From Spongospora subterranea f. sp. subterranea (taxonomy: Eukaryota; Endomyxa: Phytomyxea; Phytomyxea; Plasmodiophorida): a stretch of DNA of 64,000 nt. A program made the position numbers and the translations under genes. Below are positions 35,704 to 47,170 of this stretch, piece by piece. Location of the stretch: assembly GCA_049724395.1 (NCBI GenBank), contig JAUGWO010000183.1, positions 62,001-126,000 on the forward strand, written 5' to 3'. How positions within the stretch are numbered: position 1 is the stretch's first letter; each line of letters opens with the position of its first letter. Below the pieces are notes generated by a model. It was not told where the DNA came from. It did no database searches and saw nothing but the letters and a program-made list of their open reading frames with translations.

Positions 35704-36159
35704 GAAAACACTTTTATGTTTCACAAACTACGATTTGTTGCAACCTATATTGATGATGCGCGGGCGACAGCTTCACGATTCCAAAATGAAAACGCCGTGG
35801 ATCGCCCAGTGGGCCGTGCCTCTGTGCACCGAACCAGAAGGCAAACGTCATGGTGCATTAAATATCGGCCGTGGGAACCCGGCAAAGGCGCATTGGAATG
35901 GCGTATGAAAAACCTACACGTGGCTATTTTTTTTCTTCAAATAGACTTTTTCCTACCATACTGCTAATTTTGACAAGGGGACAAATTCAAATTAATATTT
36001 TGTCACCATTTTGGAATATTTGACTTGTCGGCGTCGATGAGATCTATCGATATGTACGCCGTTCAAATCCCGCACACGACCATTAAATACAAAATTGCCA
36101 TTGCCGGTAGCCATACCAAATCTGAGAAAACAATTACCGTGATCATGCGGTGGATATGC
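35704..36159. other. insert of unknown nature between duplicate parts B1 and B2
   Basis: This stretch is absent from copy A. It may be the rest of the transposon relic or another insert. I see no supported gene. Confidence 0.35.
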
Positions 36160-36426
36160 TCTAAGGGATCTCCCACCCCAAACCGCCCATTGACGGTGAA
36201 CAGTCGTTGGTGTCGGCCCTGACTCACTGGAGTAACGATATATGGGGCAGTCATGGCGGATTTCTATTTTGAAATAAACGGTTCCGCATTCGTTTAATGT
36301 TGCTGTATTAGATAAACTCATCACGGAATCGTTCCGAAACTCTACCAGCTAAGGCCTGCGATAACTGTATCATTCGATCAGAAGGTAATACGAAGCCGTA
36401 GTCGGGGAATATTTTCACAGGGATTT
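36160..36426. repeat. segmental duplicate B2
   Basis: Partner of 27980-28275. Here the homology runs into an open VWA-domain gene rather than ending in unrelated sequence. Confidence 0.85.
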
Positions 36427-37233
36427 TATGGGATCTGAACTGGTCAGCCATTATATCCATTGGACTATGTTCCGATATGCACTCTGTATGACGATCGGTC
36501 ATGATTCTGATTGTTACATGATCAGCCACAATACCTATCAATATATGTATATCGCTCATATGAACATCATCCAGTACATCAGACGCTTTCAGCTTGTCTT
36601 GCCCGTATCTTCGATGAGGGTATCCATCATATACGCTTTCATCGTGGTATTTAGTGCCATAACACGGGTTGCTTGATATCACAACGAAGAATCGCAAGTC
36701 GGCTGTCCAGTCAAATTCTTCCAATGCATATAGCATTGCCCCAATAAGGTCGTTGGCCCCTCGACCCGATCCTCTTTTGTCCAGTCCCTCCGTCCTGGCC
36801 ACCATCATGGTCGGATCCTCGAATGTGTGCCCGTGATAGCCTCCTGGGCTTGACCTGTATGAGACAAACGCGGTCTGAAGTTGGGCCTAATACAAGCGGT
36901 TAAGCCAGTCCCTGAACTGAAAAACGACCCAGGCTATACCTGACAGCCATATGCTTCGATCGCAACTTTAGTTGTGTCAACTGTTGTTCGAACCATTGAT
37001 CCCAAGTGAGCAATACATGGGCTCACATTTGGAGATGTGTCAATCAAAAAACATATCTGAATTAACGGTAATCTGTCGATTCGACTTTGTAATGTCGATA
37101 ACATTTTCAGCTCCTGTAATCGAATCGCGGCAACGGCTTCGTTATCTCTAAAATTTCTGGTTTGGGGATCAGATTGAAACGAGAAAGCCCAAATTTTGCA
37201 CGATAATCTCACATATGTCCCTCGTTGACACAT
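36308..37233 (-). CDS. von Willebrand factor A-domain protein
   Basis: Two exons with a 53-bp intron at 36887-36939; the joined length is 873 nt (290 residues). The VWA fold is seen in LIQICFLIDTSPNVSPCIAH, whose DTSPNVS is the D-x-S-x-S metal site (MIDAS). It continues in LQTAFVSYRSSPGGYHGH spanning the splice, SGRGANDLIGAMLYALEEFD, RFFVVISSNPCYGTKYHD and DGYPHRRYGQDK. The ADAPCHG-like segment followed by YH and DGYP is the pattern of VWA domains linked to alpha-kinases (VwkA type). The C-terminus is basic and ends in RFRDEFI. The start at 37233 is the first Met; an upstream exon is possible. A truncated copy of its tail is at 28156-28275. Confidence 0.7.
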
Positions 37234-38515
37234 GATGCCGTGTCTATAAACGATCTCAAAAGCTTATCAAAGCCGAGCTTCCGCAGCGCTTGGAAGACAG
37301 GATAGGATCGGTAGCTGATGTTGATCAGTATCTGCAATACGTGACAGCGATGCTCTCGGCACGATGATTGCAACAGTAATCGTCTTAAAGTGTCGAGATG
37401 ACATATAGCCTGACAAAACCCATTGCTGACTTTTTGACCATTTGGGAAACTCGAATTATGATCACCTGCTGTTTTAGTGATTTACCGCACTGATAAAACA
37501 AGCCTATAACTGCCTTTCCGACCTAAGTTGCAATTCATCAACGTTCGGGTAGGTGAGTAGATTATAGGTTGTACTGGGTCAATCAGATGAACATAGGTCT
37601 CGTGATCTTCGAGGAATGCCATTAATATTGATATCGAGTTGGTCAACTGGAATTGATTCCTGGCTAGAACTCCTTGATCACCATCTAGGGCACATAAAGT
37701 GCTACGTGCAACTTGGCATAAGGTCGGCTTTTCGCAATCTAAATGTCTACCTGATAATCGTAGCCAGTTCTTTGCAAACTTGTTGATTTCGTCTTTGTCC
37801 CCGAACAACTGAATCCAACAGCTGGACGATGTGACCTGACAGTTCGACACATCTCTCTGAAATATAAAGCATTATTTGTTGCTGGGAAACTAAGCCTGAC
37901 TAACTCTGGTAATTAGGCGATAAAGGGAGTAGTAAACGGATCAACCTGGCAGATGAAGCCATCAAAGGAGGGTCCTGAGCGTGACCAAATCGGGTTAATA
38001 TCATGATCGTCATAAACGCGATTGAAGCCCAGACACCTGGCTAGTCACGAGATGGTCAATTGCCATATCCAGCACTGTGTATGGGCAATGGTTGATAATC
38101 ACGGCAGGCAGCAAAACAGATTCTAACCGCGATCATTTTCAGCGACCCGCTTCAATAAAGACGCTGACCGTATTAACCCTGACAGTGCATCAGATGCCCA
38201 TCTCTTCACGTATAAATTGCCGTTCTGCATATTCGCTTAGCTTGCATCTAGCATTTATGGTGGTAAAAAGAAGTCTCCACCTTAATCAGTTCTTGTATTC
38301 CCGGTATTAATATCATCCATGGCGACGACCACTGCTCTTTGAACACGGTATTACTAATCTAAATCATAGACAATAATTAGATCTAAGACCTGAAAGAAAG
38401 GCAATACTGTATCCCGACATTCGTACACACTATGTAAACAAGGTCCAAATTGTAGTTCTTTGCTAATAAAGACCTATAAAACTGGGCGAGTCCCATGTTG
38501 TTGGATCTGTATAGA
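37234..38515. other. no supported gene
   Basis: A 122-codon minus-strand frame at 37482-37850 (HLIDPVQPIIYSPTRTLMNC) is protein-like but isolated and unrecognised; it might be an upstream exon of the VWA gene. Otherwise nothing is seen. Confidence 0.3.
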
Positions 38516-40421
38516 TCATGATTCACTGATACAATCAAGGTTGATAATACATCCATACTCAGATGATGCTAGATGATCCTTCATCACAACATCGATATAC
38601 CTGTTTGATGACGATAGCACCTTCACAAGGCAGTATTCATTGCAAACAAAGCTGGACATTAACCCCAGGTTACATATCTGAACAAGATTCAAAACATGAA
38701 TGTCGGCATCTGAAAAAAACACCGACCTTATCTGCAATACTGTCATTCTGAATAAAGATATGACCATCTGAGCGGATGTGAACCAGATAATCGATGATAC
38801 GATTGATAACCTAGTACCAAGAACGACATGAACAAATAAACGGTGAGATCTCAAATCGGTATACCATTTGGCGGTTGCTGTCTGATACAATTGATGGCGA
38901 TACCAAGTGACAAACCATATTGATCGACAAAGGTACTGGAAGGCGATTGTTTTCAGATCCATTCGCAGCAGCTACGAATTGTGTAGATATCATGGCCCTG
39001 ATACGCCCTAGGCTGTGCTCATTGCGACTCTGCAAATTAAACTTAAGATGCCTCCGACTTTTGGGTGGCGCTATCACGTTCTTACTTCAACAGGTCTTCC
39101 CTCTAGAGTTTCACTTGCAACCATATTCTCCTCTATGCATTTCGCCATCGATAGTGGATCGTCGACCAATGCTGGTGAACGAAACCACGAGAATGTCAAA
39201 ACTGTGATATGCAACTTGATTGCTAAACCGCACCTAGCTTGCGTATACGATGCCATTTTTGTTCGCGATCCTCATTACTCAAGAATGATGGCTGCTGATT
39301 AGCCAATGACGGATTGGAGAAATCTGGGGTCATTCGTAGAATTGCCCCTGAGAATGCAAACAAGATGTGTTTCCATTTCACCCCGATGACGACGTGATTA
39401 GGGCGTATAGATATGTGCGATCTGACCCAAGAGGCAGTTGGAACATCGTCTCTAAAGGTGAAATCCAGAAATGGGTAAGGCACAAGACGAGCAAGATCCC
39501 AAATATTGTACAATAAGGTGTTAGATCGCGCCTGGATTACGGCAAGATCATATACAGGGATATTAGGGCAAATCAAACGATGATCGTCGGTTGCGGGGCG
39601 AACAGAGGTGATAATTGAGAGCAACGTTTTGTCAGAATCGACATCTATATAGGCCCCTGGCGATATTCGGGTTGGCAAATAATAGATCTCACAACGATGT
39701 TTTGACAGCATACGCTTAGGAGAAATCGCCTCCTGATATTCATCAATATATATGAAGAGCATATCCTGATATGTGTCCGCTAATGGAGGAATATCTATGT
39801 GAACGTTGGGGTAATTAGATTGGAATCAACGGACGAAATCGTAAACCCTACAAATCCTCCTCAATCCCGCCACCGATATATGCCTAGCTGATGTCGCAAT
39901 ATTCACCTGATACCCGATCCAATGGCCATCTTTCATGTGGCTTAGACGATTCTCGTCGATAGTGGCGCTTTGATAGACCAGATATTGTTCCGTATCGCCC
40001 TTGTCACTCGCCTTCACACTTTTCTGACCGCCAAACAAAAGATCACTGCTTTCAGAAGCAACTACATCGAGGATATCATTGGTATTACTGATATCGCATG
40101 AGCACAAGTTTCGACCCAGACCCTGAGCCCGTATGGGCTGCAAGTTTGACGATGATCGCCAGTCGATATGTAGCCAGGTGGCTGAATGTGAACCTGAAGT
40201 CGAGCATGGCCAGGGCGCGGCTCCCCATCATCTGCATATACACAAAATGCTAGTTCAGATGGGTTCTTCATCTCGTTTCTCTCTGTTCCGACCTCCACAC
40301 ATAGTATATGTTGAAAATGGCCTATTCTTAACTGATTCACCTTTATCAATCAATCTGCAATCAGCGTTGAACCAATAACCGCTGCGATAAAAGCGGCGGG
40401 TTCCTCTGATGGGTCAACCAT
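38516..40421 (-). CDS. unrecognised multi-exon gene
   Basis: A probable start lies at 40421 (MVDPSEEPAAFIAA), 33 bp after the stop of the preceding gene on the same strand. Introns of 48 and 56 bp with matching phase join it to LRIGHFQHILCVEVGTERNE and then to PIRAQGLGRNLCSCDISNTN and SDLLFGGQKSVKASDKGDTE. Further exons are likely at 39223-39762 (EIYYLPTRISPGAYIDVDSD, PNIPVYDLAVIQARSN, SWVRSHISIRPNHVVIG) and possibly down to 38516, but I could not fix those junctions or the end. No domain recognised. It may be one or two genes. Confidence 0.4.
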
Positions 40422-40453
40422 GTCAGTGCTGCTGTGAAAGGACTTGTGCCATC

Positions 40454-41094
40454 CTACATGTCTAATTGATCCGATTCAGGTTCAACATCATATTTCGATG
40501 AGGCCGCCAAGGGGCAGGTTATCACTTCCAATGAACTTAGCTGTGCACACACCCATCATTACTACATCGGGACCTTATATCGCACACTTGAGCACCTGAA
40601 ATGAGGCATTGAGGAAAAACGACCTCCATTGTATCTGAATAGCGTCCATCAAATAATGCCTCTGTCTGCAAATCAATGCGACATTATCCGATATTGACCC
40701 ATCTGCTATCTAACATTGGCAAATTATTTGGCGCCTAAAGTCTTAGTGCAATTGAACTTACAGATAACGCAAAGAGATTTGGATTGGAATCTGATACTGT
40801 CACGCTTTTCAAAGCAGTATACGAGTGATGCAATATGATTGGGTTGCGAATATCACAAGTTCTATCTACTAGAATTAATGAAGAATCTGTCAGACAAAGA
40901 TACAATGGCGATTGATCTTGTTGTGGTTGAAGTGCAGGTGACGATACGCTTTGCGATTTCAGCAATCGGCACGACCAGTTATCCACCAACACGTTGTGAG
41001 AAAAAACAATGGGCTCTGGAAAATCGGAAATTTGGGTGAGATAGCGATTATGGATAATGCTGGTTGTACTGGACATCATCATTATGCGATGCAA
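40454..41094 (-). CDS. small PH-like domain protein
   Basis: Three exons with introns of 52 and 55 bp; the joined length is 534 nt (177 residues). The predicted order is beta-rich (SPLYLCLTDSSLILVD, NPIILHHSYTALKSVTVSD, NPNLFALSIADGSISDNVAL), then a C-terminal helix (RQRHYLMDAIQIQWRSFFL), which is the layout of a pleckstrin-homology fold, and an acidic tail ending QLDM. I cannot name the family. The N-terminus starts in a run of Met codons, so the exact start is open. It sits between the ALKBH1 homologue and the unrecognised gene, all on the minus strand with short gaps. Confidence 0.55.
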
Positions 41095-41222
41095 GCGCCA
41101 ATCAGTTACGGTTAGAAACGGTACAGTTTCGATCCAATTGACAGGCAGAAAATATTTTGACAGACCGGGTTCGATTAACCGATAAGACTGTTTTGTATAA
41201 TAATACTTGATTTATGGAATTT

Positions 41223-42464
41223 TTATCCCGGAATAGGGCAGTCTACAGCCCTGAGATTGAAATTGATCCTCGCTGCCGATATATACTGTTTTAGGGCTTG
41301 ATCTGACGAGGCGTCAATCTGATCCATTAACGGTTGGGGTAATGTGTTTGATGTGACTAACGGAACTCCATGATAGCACAATCTAGCGGGGCCGCTCATG
41401 ATCATCACATCCCCTGTATGGTCATGCATGCTCTGAGCGACTCTGCACACGTGTAACCGTATCTGCACCGACCGCTCTTGAGCCACAGAGGGGTGGGGGT
41501 CTGGGCCCTAGACTGACCACCCTGCAGATACACACCTGAGCAGCCAAGGCTCAGCGACACAATAGGGCTGGACATGTCCTCCTCGGCGTCATCAACGTGA
41601 CCACCTAATTGTATCATCAAACAATATCCCACATCGCCAATGTCTATTACCCATGCAGCTCCCTGATGGGTAAAAATTCACAATTCCAGCCTGGGCCTGG
41701 CATGAATACATTAGCGCTGATGTGTTTAGCATTTGCATATTGGCCCCATACCATGCTTGGCACGTTCAGGCCAACGATAGATACAGCCTCTTTAAATAGA
41801 TCAACGAGCTCGGGCTGAAGGTCGGGCATATTGTCAACGGGAATGTATTCTCTGATTATGAACATAATCATTTCAGAACATGAAACTAAATTGGATTTAC
41901 CTAGCAGTCCAATCGTAATGCCTTCCAACGTTAGCCCAACGTAGCTTTTTAAAGTTATCCGTATTATTAGACGCAATTACATCATCCCATAAGGATGGAA
42001 TGGGCTGCCCAGGACTCCACAAATTTGTATATGGGCTTTTGGAATAGAAATTGAGCGCCCTCTGTTAACGTCAGAATTGGAAAGGTGTATGGACAGTGAG
42101 AGCTGACCTGAATCCAATATAGCTGCGATTTGTACGATAATGCGTCGGTAATCACCAGAAGGCCTGGGTGCCCTTCTACCTCCCAGAGCCGAGCAGATTC
42201 ATTGTCGAATAGCTTTCGTGAGACAGCATCGACTACGAAAGGACGCTCGCTTATGAGTGATGTCCAGCGTTTCGGCCTGCTATCACTGGCAGAATCTCGA
42301 AAATCAATAACTTCTTCCAGTTTTTCTTGGCTTTTGTCGGACGACGACCTGATTAAACGTCGACGTTCACGCCGTGACACCGGTATTGGATCACGGCGAA
42401 ACATTTTTTCCGATTTTCTAAACATGTTTATTTCATGTTGACCAGGTTGCACCGTTCCGTACAT
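41223..42464 (-). CDS. ALKBH1: ALKBH1 homologue, Fe(II)/2-oxoglutarate dioxygenase
   Basis: Six exons with introns of 46, 49, 55, 46 and 59 bp; the joined length from 42464 is 987 nt (328 residues), near human ALKBH1. The match to the family is continuous: WEVEGHPGLLVITDAL, FYSKSPYTNLW, KKLRWANVGRHYDW, IPVDNMPDLQPELVDLF, AQAGIVNFYPSGSCMGGHVD (His224 and Asp226, iron ligands), PIVSLSLGCSGVYLQGG, GDVMIMSGPARLCYHGVP (His281, third ligand), and ARINFNLRAV (the two Arg that bind 2-oxoglutarate, near 315 and 321). Animal ALKBH1 acts on tRNA (mitochondrial f5C/hm5C34, m1A) and has reported DNA activity. The frame is open upstream to 42677, but the extra segment is unlike the family, so I prefer 42464. 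A DNA transposon sits about 220 bp upstream of that start. Confidence 0.92.
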
Positions 42465-42683
42465 GGCGATTATCCCTGGTCGAAATGAGTCCGGAATTGA
42501 CCGAATTGATGTGACGTTAGTTTGTCTGAGGCCCCAGGGGGTAAACACGGACAAAAAAAGTCCGTGCCAAACAAATATACGGTATAGGGACACAACCAAG
42601 CGGGTGGAAACCGCAATGAAGACCCAATTCTTCAGAATCAAATTTTGTGAAGAAACTGTTGTAGGAGTATTTAACATACAGTA

Positions 42684-42711
42684 CAGTGGCGATCACCTTA
42701 AACCGACAATT
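42684..42711 (+). repeat. left terminal inverted repeat (28 bp)
   Basis: It starts CAGTGGCGATCACC and ends ACCGACAATT. It is identical over 28 bp to the complement of 45335-45362 and diverges immediately after. Confidence 0.95.
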
Positions 42712-43036
42712 CCGTGACTGTGCACCACCTTGACAATGTCTAGTCGTCAGGTTTCACTGAAAATCGCTAAACTTGATCATGGCTCAGTAGGTCTTGGCAA
42801 GACGAACAATTGTATGTTTTATTTTTTTCTTTTGCAGCAATATTGACGGAGTAGATACACTTTATAGATACAGTGGTCGCGGCTTGAATTGGACTGTACA
42901 TATGGAACAAACTCCGTACGCAATTTATTGCGCACTTTGAAATGCGCAGTCGCGCACTTATAGATGTGCCGCAATGCACAAACAGTGGCTAGTGTATCAA
43001 TGTGCGCGCACTCTATGATTTCAACTTGCGGACTGT

Positions 43037-45271
43037 GTGAGCTCATACTGTATATCGCTGGCAGTGCCTCCCTTTAACAAGCGTCGAAAGCATCTTGTGA
43101 ACCTTGCAACAACGCGATTCGGCCATCGCAAAATCAGTACGGTCAGCATTGAAGAGTGTGATCTGATATCTGTTTCTTCTCTCCACGATAATTTCACCTG
43201 TTCCGAAGCGTCAGAGGATGATGACAATTTTGTAATTTCTGAGCCAGATGACTTTCTGTGCCAAATCAATGAAACTGTAGCATCAAGTGTTCTAAAATGG
43301 ACTCCTGGTGCAGATTCGCATTTCAGAAAGTCTCACACAGGTGATGGGAGATCGTCCCAATTTCAAAAACAAAAAGAAAGGCGGTTAAGGGAACAATCCA
43401 TGATTGGATGTAAAAAGATTACACATTGGTTTGGTTCAGGTCAAAATGAAACAGCAGATGGGGTTGTATTATCCGCCCTGGAAGAAGTTGAGGATGATGG
43501 TTTTGCACAACCAGACTGCATCGACGAGTTCGAGGGCTCTATCGATGAATCAATCGAAATAAATTTCATTGAGAAATAGTCAAACCGCTGAAAACCACAA
43601 TGTCAACAACTTTGAGAATGTTCAATATATGTGCATATTGAGGTACTTGGAAGCGATTAAATTTAATCCCAGGTTGAAGATGAAGACGTCGTTGGAAATC
43701 AGCAAGGTCTTCTTCGGTGCTGGAAAAGGCTGTGATTACCGAAGCCGGAGACTTCGTCAATGGGCATTGCACTTTCTTCAATTAAAGACAATCAAGGCAT
43801 CCTGCCAAGGCAAACACGTGAAAACTAGATCATTGATTGAAGACCCAGATGTCGCCAATGCGTGTTTAAACTACTTAAGAAGTCAGCCAATCGAATTAGT
43901 TGATGGTCTCTCCTTTTCGAATTGGGTTAGTGAAAACCTGCACAAGGTTGACTGCCTCGGCTTTACAAATTGCACAATCATAACAGAAGTGACTGCACGA
44001 AGATGGCTTCACCGTCTTGGTTTTCGAAGAACTGAATATAAGAAAGGCACCTATACTGATGGACATGAGCGCCCAGATGTTGTTCAGTATCGTAAACGGT
44101 ACGACACTCCCAACCCTTTGCGTTTACACTTTAGCCCACTTCGCTACTTTTTATTAGGTTTTTAGAGTTATTTGCCAAGCTTTACTCTCGCATGGACAAG
44201 TACGAGGGCGATAACATGGAAAGTGTGATTCCTGCCGAAGCTCTTCCAAACGAAAGTTCCCTAGTGTTATTAACTCATGATGAGACTTGCTTTGAATCAA
44301 ATGACAGTAAGAAGACAATTTGGTTAGAAGGCGATCGTCAAATTTTGAGGCCAAAAGGATCTGGCAGATCCATTATGGTGTCCCAGTTTTTGTGCCAGTG
44401 CCATGGGAATATGGAAGTTTTGCTGACGAATGAGATCGCTGAAGCATTCCCAGAAATCACAGCTTTTGGATCAGTTGGCTTAACCATTGCAACTCTCAAG
44501 TTGATAAAACCAGGTAAAAACGCAGATGGATATTGGACCAACAGGGATCTTGTGGAGCAGACGAAATTAGCGCTGATTGTCTTTCGGGTTCTTCATCCTA
44601 ATTCCAAGCCAGTTTTCGCTTTCGATAACTCGCAAAATCACCGAGCTATGCCGCCTGATGGGCTTGTTGCTTCAAGGTTAAATCTATCCGATGGTGGAAG
44701 AAATGTAGCGCATGTGAGGTCAGGATGGTATGTTTCCGGTGGAGAACGGGTTACTCAAGACATGCAGTTTACCAGTGAGTTTGGTTATGCAATTAACGGT
44801 CTTGTCCAAAAAGGAATTCGTCAGATTCTCACCGAAAGGCGCCTTTGGCCCACTTCTGGGATGAGCCTGAATGATGCGCGTCTGCTGCTGTCGAGTCAAC
44901 CCGATTTCCATTCGCAACAAGAATGGTTAGAAGAAACAGTGTCGAGCGGAGGAGGCATAATCATTTTTTACCCCAAGTTTCACCCAGAGTTCAACTGGAT
45001 CGAGATGTTTTGGGGCGCCACGAAAAAGTACACTCGAAAGCACTGCACTTATTTGTTTAAGGATTTGGAGAGGGTAATTCCAATAGCGCTGAAAGTGACA
45101 ACGATTGCCACGATGAGACGGTTTGCCAGGAAATCCTTCCGGTATATGGATGCTTATAGGGAGAAAAATGGGCTATTTCTCAACAACCGGCAAGTTGAAT
45201 ACGCTGTCAAGAAATATCGCTCGCACAGGACTATCCCTCAATCAGTATTGGATGATTTGGATGACCTTTAA
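43037..45271 (+). CDS. DDE transposase of the Tc1/mariner-like element
   Basis: Three exons with introns at 43528-43579 (52 bp) and 44099-44157 (59 bp); the joined length is 2124 nt (707 residues). The N-terminal 180 residues are hydrophilic and acidic with no known domain. A helical DNA-binding region follows (SLEISKVFFGAGKGCDYRSR, ARRWLHRLGFRRTEYKKG), then TDGHERPDVVQYRKRF spanning the second junction. The catalytic triad reads LTHDETCFESND (Asp), FAFDNSQNHRAMPP (Asp) and FHPEFNWIEMFWGATK (Glu), the D-D-E spacing of IS630/Tc1-like enzymes with a long second spacer. The C-terminus ends KKYRSHRTIPQSVLDDLDDL. It is longer than typical Tc1 transposases (about 340 residues). No stop or frameshift was seen once the introns are removed. 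The start Met is the first in frame; an earlier exon is possible. Confidence 0.85.
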
Positions 45272-45334
45272 TTTTTATATATATACACTTAAGTGTACAT
45301 TAAAATTGTCAAATATAATTGGACTAGGGTTTGA

Positions 45335-45362
45335 AATTGTCGGTTTAAGGTGATCGCCACTG
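45335..45362 (-). repeat. right terminal inverted repeat (28 bp)
   Basis: It is the exact complement of 42684-42711 and is followed by the TA target duplicate. Confidence 0.95.
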
Positions 45363-45546
45363 TACGAGGAATTCGCTCACGATCAAATTTGAGATATTAT
45401 GGGTTACACAGTTTCATCGACGATACCTTCGCACAGGCGAATTTCAAACGGTTATATTTATTACGAAATATTTCGGCTTGATGACAACAATGACCGCAAA
45501 ATAGAAGCCATGTTCGGTTTAATTAAATGTTGTGATTACCGCTAAC

Positions 45547-45643
45547 GGTCCCAAAAATAGATTATTTAATAATCCTTAGTTTATCATTAACCGGTCGCAG
45601 GTAGTAAAAGGCGACTTGCGAATGCCGGTTAGCGACAAAAAGA
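45547..45643 (-). repeat. 97-bp dispersed stem-loop repeat, copy 2
   Basis: This is the reverse-complement partner of 26335-26431, with the same stem: taaccgg-tcgca against tgcga(atg)ccggtta. It lies 185 bp outside the right end of the Tc1/mariner-like element. Confidence 0.7.
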
Positions 45644-45879
45644 TGTCTTGTGGATAACACATGCAATGGGTTATATAGAACACGGCCTTCCAGAAAAAAT
45701 AAATGGGACCCCTTAGGCTCAACAGCAGGTCAACTATATGTACATAATGGCGTGTAACGCATTCTCCTCGTCCGCAGCCCGCACATATTGGGTGTGATGA
45801 CTGTGCGATGACTGTCCTGTTGGCTTTGGCGCCAACTCGCGATGGACGTTGATAGGCGTCATCAGGTTAAGGAAGTGAT

Positions 45880-47170
45880 CTAATGCGGCGTGGTTGATGT
45901 TTATCGCCGGCTACCAGGAGTCGGAAATTGTGCCATATTCTTTTCAGCGGACTCAACAACACCGTCGCATTGCAAACATGTTCAACAGTCGCTCGACTTC
46001 ATCTCGCATCCGCACCAAGGCCTTACCTACGAGACAGGGTATACAGGATGCCCACCCATCGGCTTACGTCTTAAGCCATGTCTGCCCACAATTTTTGTCT
46101 CAGCAGGATTTCAAGAGTACTTCAAGAGTTGTCTCTCTACACTGATAACCACCAAGAGCACTCCCCCCATGTGCTTGCGAATATCTGCTGTCAAGAACTA
46201 GTGAGACAAGTTGGTGTTGAAGTGGTTGCGATTATTGTTGGTCAAAGCGAGGTGAAACAGGTGTTGGTGTCCTCGGCCAGGACCTGCATCCGTTGGAGGT
46301 CGAGTGGCACCCCAAGCCGGAACTGGGAAACCAATGTCGACTGGGTCCAGTCTACGTCTTGAAAGAGGGGAGATACTGCTTCACCTCGCTTGGTCAGATC
46401 GCAACCATAACCGCATCGTTTACTACTTTACCTCGAATCAAGATTAGATCGTCCTCACCAATGCAGTCGCGTATATATTGTTCGGCGGCGGGGCTTACTG
46501 CGACATGTCGATTTTGCAACCCAAACATGGTTTCAGACGTGAGGTCGTCTTCTTCCGTTAGACGCTGTGATTCGATGGACTGATTAAACTACTGGCGGGC
46601 GCCGTCACTCTGGTCGCCTTTGACGTCGGACGTGTGCTCACAAACTGTGGGACAGTTCGTCTGCAGCCGGGTTGTTCGCATCTTTCCTATAGACGATCTC
46701 CACATCATTCACTTACCTGGACAGCTCAGCATACTAATCGCGACTGCGCCATCGCCGTCTGCAGCCACGTTCAGGATTTCTTGTCGGTATTAGGCCACAA
46801 GAGGCGTCCCGTGTACGTTATGCCGCCATTTCGACAAAGCGAAACGATCGCCAGGGCTTCCAGTAATCTCGGTTCGCAAACTGCAAGCTTCGATTAGCGA
46901 ACGCGATCTGGTATTAACGGTCGTCTTTTCGCTGGTGCCTGAGCTCTACAGGCTCGCATTCGTCCCAATCGCGCCCTTCCACTGGATGTCGAAGTACCAG
47001 AAGAATGATTTTCAATGCGGTTCGCAGAGTGGACTATGCGTCTTATTGTTCGTCTACCCATCTGAACTCGGTTTTCTTGCGCAGCAGGAGATTGAGGGAA
47101 AATCGGCAACGTTCACGTCCTCATGTACTCGCGTCTCCATGATGGCTGAAATCCTGTTGGCAAACCCCAA
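45880..47170 (-). CDS. exons of an unrecognised gene
   Basis: Several minus-strand stretches look coding and are joined by short introns. One is about 46440-46560 (SETMFGLQNRHVAVSPAAEQ, YIRDCIGEDDLILIRG), joined by a 47-bp intron to EAVSPLFQDVDWTQSTLVSQ and RLGVPLDLQRMQVLAEDTN. Upstream candidates are CEPRLLEALAIVSLCRNGGI (near 46840), EGRDWDECEPVELRHQRKDD (near 46950) and METRVHEDVNVADFPSISC (near 47130). Downstream, Cys-containing pieces appear near 45960-46060 (CGCEMKSSDC, CLQCDGVVESAEKN). I could not complete a single model and recognise no family. A plus-strand open stretch at 46793-47186 overlaps and is the main competing reading. Confidence 0.4.

Larger units (their letters stand above)
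42684..45362 (+). mobile_element. complete Tc1/mariner-like DNA transposon
   Basis: The element is 2679 bp and bounded by perfect 28-bp terminal inverted repeats beginning CAGTGGCGATCACC at 42684 and ending in the complement at 45362. TA dinucleotides at 42682-42683 and 45363-45364 form the target duplication expected of the IS630-Tc1-mariner superfamily. It carries one transposase gene in the plus orientation. Perfect ends and an open spliced transposase suggest a recent insertion, possibly still mobile. It inserted in the region upstream of the ALKBH1 homologue. Confidence 0.92.

Noticed and set aside
39223-39762. PIG-X/PBN1 family (from SPGAYIDVD)
   Set aside because: The short resemblance is not supported by the rest of the domain; the expected P-x-H-x-RY block is absent.
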